64,000 nucleotides of DNA from Streptomyces sp. ATexAB-D23. GTDB lineage: Bacteria > Actinomycetota > Actinomycetes > Streptomycetales > Streptomycetaceae. The notes under the pieces are model-generated. The model ran no database searches. It was not told the origin of the DNA and worked only from the letters and a program-made list of their open reading frames with translations. A program made the translations under genes and the position numbers. Shown in pieces: positions 58,536 to 64,000 of this stretch. Within the stretch, counting starts at the first letter, position 1. Each line of letters opens with the position of its first letter. The stretch is taken from contig NZ_KB892024.1 of NCBI RefSeq assembly GCF_000373645.1, positions 62,001-126,000 of the forward strand, read 5' to 3'.

Positions 58536-59951
58536 CTACGCCCAGGTGATCAGCCGCTTCGGCTGTTCCAGGATCGCGGCGATGTCCGCCAGGAACCTGG
58601 AGCCCAGCTCGCCGTCGATCAGACGGTGGTCGAACGACAGGGCCAGCGTCGTCACCTGACGCGGCTTCACCTTGCCCTTGTGGACCCAGGGCTGGAGCTT
58701 GATCGCGCCGACCGCGAGGATCGCGGACTCGCCCGGGTTGAGGATCGGCGTACCGGTGTCGACGCCGAAGACGCCCACGTTGGTGATGGTCACCGTGCCG
58801 CCCGCCATCGCGGCCGGAGACGTCTTGCCGTCCCGGGCCGTGGCGACCAGCTCACCCAGGGACGCGGCCAGCTGCGGGAGCGTCCGGTCGTGGGCGTCCT
58901 TGATGTTCGGGACGATCAGGCCGCGCGGAGTCGCGGCGGCGATGCCCAGGTTGACGTAGTGCTTCTGGACGATCTCCTGGTTCGCCTCGTCCCAGACCGC
59001 GTTGACCCCGGGGTTCCGCTTGATCGCGACCAGGAGGGCCTTGGCGATGATGAGGAGCGGGTTGACCCGCACCCCCGCCATGTCCTTGTCCTCCTTCAGC
59101 TCCGCCACCAGCTTCATCGTGCGCGTCACATCGACGGTCACGAACTCGGTGACGTGCGGAGCGGTGAACGCGCTGCCGACCATCGCCTGGGCGATGGCCT
59201 TGCGCACGCCCTTGACCGGGATACGGGTCTCGCGGGCGCCGGCCGGAACAGGAGCCTCCACGGGCGCCGAGGGCTCGACGGACGGCTCCGGAACCGAAGG
59301 CGCCACAGGCGCCACCGGCGCCACCGGCTTCGCCGCCGCGTGCACGTCGTCGCGGGTGATGACACCGCCCTCGCCGGTCGGGGTGACCGTCGCCAGGTCG
59401 ATGCCCAGGTCCTTCGCGAGCTTGCGGACCGGCGGCTTGGCCAGCGGGCGGGCCTCCGGGACCGGGGTGGCGGGGCCCCGGCCGTTCAGCTCGCCCTGGA
59501 CCGCGGCGGGCGCGGCGGCCGGGGGTGCGGCCTCGGTGCCCTTGCGGGCCCGCCGCTTCGTGGAGGACTCGGCCACGCCGTAACCCACCAGGACCGGCTG
59601 GCGGCCCTTCGGCGCCTCCTCGGCCTCGGGTTCCGGAGCCGGCTCGGGCGTCGCGGCGGGGGCCTCGGGCGCGGAGCCCGGGGCCACGTCCACCGCGATG
59701 ATCACCTGGCCCACATCGACCGTGGTGCCCTCGGGGAAGCGCAGCTCGTGGACGACCCCGTCGAACGGGATCGGCAGCTCCACGGCGGCCTTCGCCGTCT
59801 CGACCTCGCAGACGACCTGGCCGTCGGTGACGGTGTCGCCGGGCTGGACGAACCACTTGAGGATCTCGGCCTCGGTCAGTCCCTCGCCCACGTCGGGCAT
59901 CTTGAACTCACGGAAGCGAGCAGCGTTGGAAGTGTCGGTCATCGTAGTCAC
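58536..59951 (-). CDS. bkdC: Dihydrolipoamide acyltransferase E2, branched-chain 2-oxo acid dehydrogenase type
   Basis: A 471-residue E2. One lipoyl domain (about 13-88) with the lipoylated Lys54 in VETAKAAVEL, a flexible Ala/Pro/Glu linker, a peripheral subunit-binding domain (about 155-195, VRKLAKDLGIDLATVTPTGEGGVITRDDV), a Pro/Ala-rich linker and the catalytic domain (about 240-471) with the active-site pattern SFDHRLIDGEL. It forms the core that carries the acyl group between E1 and CoA. GTG start at 59951, 11 bases after the E1 beta stop; ATG at 59942 is an alternative. Third gene of the operon; the dihydrolipoamide dehydrogenase is not in the window. Confidence 0.92.
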   Translation of the reverse strand: MTTMTDTSNAARFREFKMPDVGEGLTEAEILKWFVQPGDTVTDGQVVCEVETAKAAVELPIPFDGVVHELRFPEGTTVDVGQVIIAVDVAPGSAPEAPAATPEPAPEPEAEEAPKGRQPVLVGYGVAESSTKRRARKGTEAAPPAAAPAAVQGELNGRGPATPVPEARPLAKPPVRKLAKDLGIDLATVTPTGEGGVITRDDVHAAAKPVAPVAPVAPSVPEPSVEPSAPVEAPVPAGARETRIPVKGVRKAIAQAMVGSAFTAPHVTEFVTVDVTRTMKLVAELKEDKDMAGVRVNPLLIIAKALLVAIKRNPGVNAVWDEANQEIVQKHYVNLGIAAATPRGLIVPNIKDAHDRTLPQLAASLGELVATARDGKTSPAAMAGGTVTITNVGVFGVDTGTPILNPGESAILAVGAIKLQPWVHKGKVKPRQVTTLALSFDHRLIDGELGSRFLADIAAILEQPKRLITWA

Positions 59952-59961
59952 GCCCCTGTCC

Positions 59962-60942
59962 TCAGTACGCCAGCGAGCGGTCGACGGCGTCGAGCACGCG
60001 GTCGAGGCCCGGCAGGTACTCGTCCTCCAGCCGCGCCGGCGGGTACGGGACGTGGTAGCCGCCGACCCTCAGCACGGGCGCCTCCAGGTGGTAGAAGCAC
60101 CGCTCCGTGATGCGGGCGGCGATCTCGGCACCGGAGCCGTAGAAGACCGGCGCCTCGTGGACCACGACCAGGCGGCGGGTCTTCTCGACGGAGGTCTGGA
60201 TGGTGTCGAAGTCGATGGGGGACATCGAGCGCAGGTCCACGACCTCGATCGACTTGCCCTCCTCCTGGGCGGCCGCTGCGGCCTCCAGGCAGACCTTCAC
60301 CATCGGGCCGTACGCGGCGAGCGTGAGGTCCGTGCCGGTGCGGGCGACGGACGCGGCGTGCAGCCGGCCGGGGATGGAGTCGGTGTCGACCTCGCCCTTG
60401 TCCCAGTAGCGGCGCTTCGGCTCGAAGAAGATGACCGGGTCGTCGCTCTGGACGGCCTGCTGCATCATCCAGTACGCGTCCGAGGCGTTGGACGGGGAGA
60501 CCACCTTGAGACCCGCGACGTGCGCGAACAGCGCCTCGGGCGACTCGCTGTGGTGCTCGACGGCGCCGATGCCGCCGCCGTAGGGGATGCGCACGACGAC
60601 CGGCAGCTTGATCTTGCCGAGCGCGCGGGCGTGCATCTTCGCGAGCTGCGTGACGATCTGGTCGTAGGCGGGGAAGACGAAGCCGTCGAACTGGATCTCC
60701 ACGACGGGCCGGTAGCCGCGCAGGGCCAGGCCGATCGCCGTGCCGACGATGCCGGACTCGGCGAGCGGGGTGTCGATGACCCGGTCCTCGCCGAAGTCCT
60801 TCTGGAGGCCGTCGGTGATCCGGAAGACCCCGCCCAGCTTGCCGACGTCCTCGCCCATGATGAGGACCTTGGGGTCGGTGTCGAGGGCCTTGCGCAGCGA
60901 CTCGTTGAGCGCCTTCGCGATGGACATCTTTTCCACGGCCAT
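59962..60942 (-). CDS. bkdB: Branched-chain 2-oxo acid dehydrogenase E1 beta subunit
   Basis: A 326-residue transketolase-fold protein. It begins MAVEKMSIAKALNESLRKALD, with the family patterns VLIMGEDVGKLGGVFRITDGL, DTPLAESGIVGTAIGLALRG and IQFDGFVFPAYDQIVTQLAKMHAR, and ends with a conserved C-terminal domain including HEAPVFYGSGAEIAARI. With E1 alpha it forms the heterotetramer that decarboxylates branched-chain 2-oxo acids using thiamine diphosphate. The ATG at 60942 overlaps the E1 alpha stop region by less than five bases, with GGAGGG upstream. Confidence 0.93.
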   Translation of the reverse strand: MAVEKMSIAKALNESLRKALDTDPKVLIMGEDVGKLGGVFRITDGLQKDFGEDRVIDTPLAESGIVGTAIGLALRGYRPVVEIQFDGFVFPAYDQIVTQLAKMHARALGKIKLPVVVRIPYGGGIGAVEHHSESPEALFAHVAGLKVVSPSNASDAYWMMQQAVQSDDPVIFFEPKRRYWDKGEVDTDSIPGRLHAASVARTGTDLTLAAYGPMVKVCLEAAAAAQEEGKSIEVVDLRSMSPIDFDTIQTSVEKTRRLVVVHEAPVFYGSGAEIAARITERCFYHLEAPVLRVGGYHVPYPPARLEDEYLPGLDRVLDAVDRSLAY

Positions 60943-60944
60943 GG

Positions 60945-62096
60945 CTACTTGCCCTCCTCGGCGAACGATGCCTGGTAGGCGGCGAACTCGGCGCGCTCCT
61001 CGTCCACGAGGGGGCTGCCGTCGGCGTAGGCGTGGTCGAACAGCGCCATCCGGTCCGGGTCGGGCATGGCCCGTACCGCCTCGCGGACCCGCTTGCCGAG
61101 GGTCTCGCTCTCCTCTTCGAGGGCGGTGAAGAACGCCTCGTCGGCCGCGCCCTCCTTCTCCAGGTACGTGCGCAGGCGCAGGATCGGGTCCTTCGCCTCC
61201 CAGGACGCGCGCTCCTCGTCGGCCCGGTACTTCGTCGGGTCGTCGGAGGTGGTGTGCGCGCCCATGCGGTACGTGAACGCCTCGACCAGGGTCGGGCCCT
61301 CGCCGCGCCGGGCCCGCTCCAGGGCGGAGCGGGTGACGGCCAGGCAGGCCAGGACGTCGTTGCCGTCGACCCGGACGCCGGGGAAGCCGAAGCCCTGGGC
61401 ACGCTGGTAGAGCGGGACGCGGGTCTGCTTCTCGGTGGGCTCGGAGATCGCCCACTGGTTGTTCTGGCAGAAGAAGACGACCGGGGCGTTGTACACCGCC
61501 GAGAAGGTGAACGCCTCCGCGACATCGCCCTGGCTGGAGGCGCCGTCACCGAAGTACGCGATCACGGCCGAGTCCGCGCCGTCCTTGGCCACGCCCATGG
61601 CGTAACCCGTGGCGTGCAGGGTCTGCGAGCCGATGACGATCGTGTACAGGTGGAAGTTGTTGGTGTTCGGGTCCCAGCCGCCGTGGTTCACACCGCGGAA
61701 CATCCCGAGCAGGTTGGTCGGGTCGACGCCCCGGCACCAGGCCACACCGTGCTCACGGTAGGTCGGGAAGACGTAGTCGTCGTCGTGCAGGGCCCGGCCG
61801 GAGCCGATCTGGGCGGCCTCCTGGCCCAGCAGGGAGGCCCACAGGCCCAGCTCGCCCTGGCGCTGGAGGGCGGTGGCCTCGGCGTCGAAGCGGCGGGTCA
61901 GGACCATGTCCCGGTACAGACCGCGCAGCTCTTCCGCGGTCAGGTCGATCGAGTAGTCCGGGTGCTCGACGCGCTCGCCCTCGGGCGTCAGCAGCTGTAC
62001 GAGCTCGGGTGCGGAATCCTTCGCGGGCGTTTTCGCGGCGCTGGTCCGCTTGCTGCTGCGTCGCGGTTTACGCGCGGCAGTGCTCTCCACGGTCAC
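60945..62096 (-). CDS. bkdA: Branched-chain 2-oxo acid dehydrogenase E1 alpha subunit
   Basis: A 383-residue protein with a basic Ala/Lys-rich N-terminus (about 1-35). The thiamine diphosphate motif GDGASSQGDVAEAFTFSAVYNAPVVFFCQNN spans about 190-220 (GDG..NN). It decarboxylates the 2-oxo acid of leucine, isoleucine or valine catabolism and so makes branched starter units for fatty acid and antibiotic synthesis. GTG at 62096 with GGAGGAG upstream; the longer frame to 62354 is rejected. First gene of the E1 alpha-E1 beta-E2 operon; a 22-bp near-palindrome lies 195-216 bases upstream. Confidence 0.92.
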   Translation of the reverse strand: MTVESTAARKPRRSSKRTSAAKTPAKDSAPELVQLLTPEGERVEHPDYSIDLTAEELRGLYRDMVLTRRFDAEATALQRQGELGLWASLLGQEAAQIGSGRALHDDDYVFPTYREHGVAWCRGVDPTNLLGMFRGVNHGGWDPNTNNFHLYTIVIGSQTLHATGYAMGVAKDGADSAVIAYFGDGASSQGDVAEAFTFSAVYNAPVVFFCQNNQWAISEPTEKQTRVPLYQRAQGFGFPGVRVDGNDVLACLAVTRSALERARRGEGPTLVEAFTYRMGAHTTSDDPTKYRADEERASWEAKDPILRLRTYLEKEGAADEAFFTALEEESETLGKRVREAVRAMPDPDRMALFDHAYADGSPLVDEERAEFAAYQASFAEEGK

Positions 62097-62435
62097 GTGC
62101 GTGCTCCTCCGTCGGTCCGGCCCCCGGGGTCTGCCGGGAGACCAGTGCGGCTCGCCTGTGTCCGTACCCGTGCACGGGGTGGGTGCCGCTCGGTCCGGGA
62201 ACAGGCGTGACAGGTGCCCCGGCGAGCGCCCTGTCCAAGGCACGTTACCCAGTGGGTCCCGTAACTGCGAAACCCTCCCTGACCTGCGTTTTTGCTTGGA
62301 TATCCAAGTAAATCGAGGAATTCGGGAAGGCTCGCTGGTCACAGCACTGATCACAGCCTCGCAGGCCGCCGGAACAACGGCACGTTATCCCGCCCGACAC
62401 CGGCAGGGAAGGGGGGAGTGTGTGAGACTGCGATT
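62097..62435. other. Divergent regulatory region between bkd operon and response regulator
   Basis: A 339-bp region between the start of E1 alpha (minus) and the NarL-type regulator (plus). It has the AT-rich palindrome at 62291-62312, a purine-rich stretch AAGGGGGGAG at 62410-62418 and no gene. Confidence 0.6.
62291..62312. promoter_or_regulatory. 22-bp near-palindrome centred on CTTGGATATCCAAG
   Basis: The inner 14 bases CTTGGATATCCAAG (62295-62308) are a perfect palindrome, with TTT and AAA flanks (62291-62293 and 62310-62312) extending it past one mismatch. It is the most AT-rich stretch in the divergent region. Such symmetric sites bind dimeric repressors; Lrp- or TetR-type control of bkd genes is a known theme, so this is a candidate bkd operator. 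Confidence 0.6.
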
Positions 62436-63095
62436 GTGAGCGTAGAAGGAAAAATCACCGTTTTTCTGCTCGATGACCACGAAGTGGTCCGCCGCGGAGT
62501 CCACGAACTGCTCTCGATGGAGGACGACATCGAGGTGGTCGGCGAGGCCGGTACGGCGGCCGACGCGCTGGTGCGGATTCCGGCGGTCCGCCCGGATGTG
62601 GCCGTGCTGGACGTACGGCTGCCGGACGGCAGCGGGGTGGAGGTCTGCCGCGAGATCCGCTCCCAGGACGACTCGATCAACTGCCTGATGCTGACCTCGT
62701 ACGCCGATGACGAGGCACTGTTCGACGCGATCATGGCGGGCGCCGCCGGATACGTCCTCAAGGCGATCCGCGGCAACGAGCTGCTGACGGCCGTACGGGA
62801 CGTGGCGGCCGGGAAGTCGCTGCTGGACCCCGTGGCCACCGCCCGCGTCCTGGAGCGGCTGCGGGACGGCAAGAAGGGGCAGGGCGACGAGAAGCTCGCG
62901 AGCCTCACGGACCAGGAACGCAAGATCCTCGACCTGATCGGCGAGGGGCTGACCAACCGGGTCATCGGCGAGCGGCTGCACCTCGCCGAGAAGACGATCA
63001 AGAACTACGTCTCCAGCCTGCTGTCCAAGCTGGGCATGGAGCGCCGCTCGCAGGCCGCCGCGTACGTCGCCCGGCTCCAGGCCGAGAAGCGCTGA
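62436..63095 (+). CDS. NarL/FixJ-family response regulator, orphan (no kinase partner)
   Basis: A 219-residue protein: receiver domain (about 8-125) with D13-D14, phosphoacceptor D59 in VAVLDVRLPDG and conserved Lys in YVLKAIRGNEL, then a LuxR-type HTH (about 150-215) with LTDQERKILDLIGEGLTNRVIGERLHLAEKTIKNYVSSLLSKLGM. No histidine kinase is adjacent. The GTG at 62436 gives the family-length protein; no perfect Shine-Dalgarno is near it. By gene order it matches an orphan regulator next to the bkd operon in S. coelicolor, as I recall, that affects antibiotic production. Confidence 0.9.
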   Translation: MSVEGKITVFLLDDHEVVRRGVHELLSMEDDIEVVGEAGTAADALVRIPAVRPDVAVLDVRLPDGSGVEVCREIRSQDDSINCLMLTSYADDEALFDAIMAGAAGYVLKAIRGNELLTAVRDVAAGKSLLDPVATARVLERLRDGKKGQGDEKLASLTDQERKILDLIGEGLTNRVIGERLHLAEKTIKNYVSSLLSKLGMERRSQAAAYVARLQAEKR

Positions 63096-63170
63096 GGCGG
63101 GACGGAAGGACTTTGGTCCCTGCCACCCCGGGGCCCCGGCCTCTTATTCCGACCACACAGGTGGCCGACA

Positions 63171-63608
63171 GTGGAGGGCATGTCCCTTGAGGAACTCCAC
63201 GCGATCGACCTGCTCGGCCGGGTCCCCTACGGCCGGCTGGCGACCAGCATGCGGGCCCTCCCGTTCCTGACGGTGGCCCGGCACATCGTCATCGACGGCC
63301 GCGTCGTGCTGCGCATGCACAGCGGTCTCGGCTACCACGACGCCTGCGACGGCACGGTCGTGGCCTACGGTGCGGACAACTTCAACGCGGCCACCACCGC
63401 CGGCAGCGACGACCTGTGGTCCGTGCAGTTCACCGGGCCCGCACGGATCGTCGAGCCCACCCGCGCCCAGCGCGAGCGCTTCGGCCCCCTCCCCGTCGAG
63501 GTCAACGGCGAGCCGTTCGTACCGTCGTATCTCCGGCTCGAACCGCACTTCGTCACCGTGCACACTCTGGGCTTCGACGCAAGTCAGCAGATGCGCAACG
63601 CAGCGTGA
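63171..63608 (+). CDS. Pyridoxamine 5'-phosphate oxidase-fold protein (split barrel)
   Basis: A protein of 145 residues with the PNPOx-like split barrel: LGRVPYGRLATSMRALPFLTVARHIVIDGRVVLRMHSGLGYHDACDGTVVAYGADNF and the C-terminal LRLEPHFVTVHTLGF. Such proteins bind FMN, haem or F420. Either GTG at 63171 or ATG at 63180 may start it; the latter is preceded closely by GGAGGG. Substrate unknown. Confidence 0.8.
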   Translation: MEGMSLEELHAIDLLGRVPYGRLATSMRALPFLTVARHIVIDGRVVLRMHSGLGYHDACDGTVVAYGADNFNAATTAGSDDLWSVQFTGPARIVEPTRAQRERFGPLPVEVNGEPFVPSYLRLEPHFVTVHTLGFDASQQMRNAA

Positions 63609-63623
63609 TCTAACATCTGACGC

Positions 63624-64000
63624 GTGTCGCGCTCATCTGTCGCCCTGCCGCCTGTTCCCCCGGTCGGTGAGGTGCTCCGCCGTTACCCGCACGCCGGTGA
63701 GCCGCTCACCTGTACCCCGCTCTCCCAAGGGCTGCTCAACCACGGTTACCGGGTGTCCACCACCCGGGGCTCCTACTTCCTCAAGCACCACCTGGACGAC
63801 GCCACCCGGGACCGGGCCACCATCGTCCGCCAGCACCGTGCCACCCGGCGCCTCCAGTCACTCGGCGTGCCCGTCGCCCCGCCCATCGAGGCCGGCGACG
63901 GCGAGACCGTCACCGAGATCGCCGGCCGCTGCTACGCCCTGCACCCCTGGGTCGACGGCCTGCACCGCGGCGGCGCACAGCTCACCCTCGCCCAGTCGAT
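63624..64000 (+). CDS. Aminoglycoside phosphotransferase-family protein, 5' part (cut by window end)
   Basis: Translation from GTG 63624 gives 125 residues and remains open at the window end. Features: LTCTPLSQGLLNHGYRVSTTRGSYFLKHHLDDATRDRATIVRQHRATRRLQSLGVPVAPPIEAGDGETVTEIAGRCYALHPWVDG. The LSQGLLNHGYRV nucleotide-binding hairpin and the FLKHH lysine match the APH/choline-kinase-like fold. It would phosphorylate a small substrate. TAACAT at 63611-63616 is eight bases from the start, so the transcript may be leaderless. Confidence 0.75.
   Translation, partial: MSRSSVALPPVPPVGEVLRRYPHAGEPLTCTPLSQGLLNHGYRVSTTRGSYFLKHHLDDATRDRATIVRQHRATRRLQSLGVPVAPPIEAGDGETVTEIAGRCYALHPWVDGLHRGGAQLTLAQS

Noticed and set aside
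1..64000. tRNA, rRNA, riboswitch or prophage
   Set aside because: I looked through the intergenic stretches for cloverleaf-type sequences, rRNA stretches, integrases and phage structural genes and found none; a covariance-model search would be decisive.

Overview
The window is a high-GC chromosomal segment of a Streptomyces-type actinomycete. The evidence is the codon bias, the frequent GTG starts, the family mix (a SARP/NB-ARC regulator, a WhiJ-type HTH with DUF397 partners, a mycothiol-dependent isomerase, a K15-type DD-transpeptidase, a MerR-PP2C fusion, SpoIIE-type phosphatases) and two near-perfect parS sites. In Streptomyces, parS sites (GTTTCACGTGAAAC) cluster around oriC. Together with the order bkdABC / orphan NarL-type response regulator and aspS, which I recall from the central chromosome of S. 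coelicolor, this suggests a conserved core region not far from oriC. I saw no tRNA, rRNA, CRISPR, prophage, transposase or biosynthetic cluster.

Layout. 0-6 kb: a KhtT/KhtU-like cation/proton antiporter, a MarR regulator divergent from an F420-type nitroreductase-family protein, a DHA2 drug exporter and a PucR/CdaR regulator. 6-16.3 kb: a co-directional four-gene locus made of an OB-fold membrane protein, a flotillin, a 1632-residue AAA ATPase and a two-Rossmann, two-TM channel-like protein. This is the best candidate for an under-described system. It is followed by a 433-bp palindromic, MITE-like element with perfect 29-bp ends. 16.8-23.9 kb: two VOC/LLM/FMN-reductase oxidoreductase genes and neighbours, a USP, the MerR-PP2C fusion with its own MerR-type promoter, membrane proteins, a quinone oxidoreductase and an S4 protein. 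24-28.4 kb: a vWA protein with a Pro/Glu-rich linker, a two-component system with a 32-bp tandem repeat in its promoter, and an L,D-transpeptidase lipoprotein.

28.5-45.8 kb: parS site 1 fused to a terminator, aspS, a SpoIIE phosphatase, an AI-2E exporter, a pirin, an SseB protein, a long acyl-CoA dehydrogenase, an M18 aminopeptidase, an AfsR-like regulator, a thioredoxin-NHL protein, a LURP-one protein, parS site 2 inside a perfect 38-bp palindrome, and a nitrilase-family hydrolase. 45.9-55 kb: a mycothiol-dependent isomerase-family protein, a GntR-MFS operon, a DD-transpeptidase, a DUF1062 protein, a MarR/enolase-paralogue divergon and a MarR-GNAT fusion. 55-58.3 kb: a small accessory-looking island with an Imm5-like protein, two tandem DUF397 genes, a WhiJ-like XRE regulator, a divergent HATPase and an unknown protein. 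58.5-64 kb: the bkd-type E1 alpha, E1 beta and E2 operon, divergent from a NarL-type response regulator, then a PPOX-fold protein and the start of an APH-family phosphotransferase cut by the window edge.

Most start codons were chosen by Shine-Dalgarno position, so several differ from the longest open frame. Functional statements rest on recognisable motifs and family knowledge; no database search was run.
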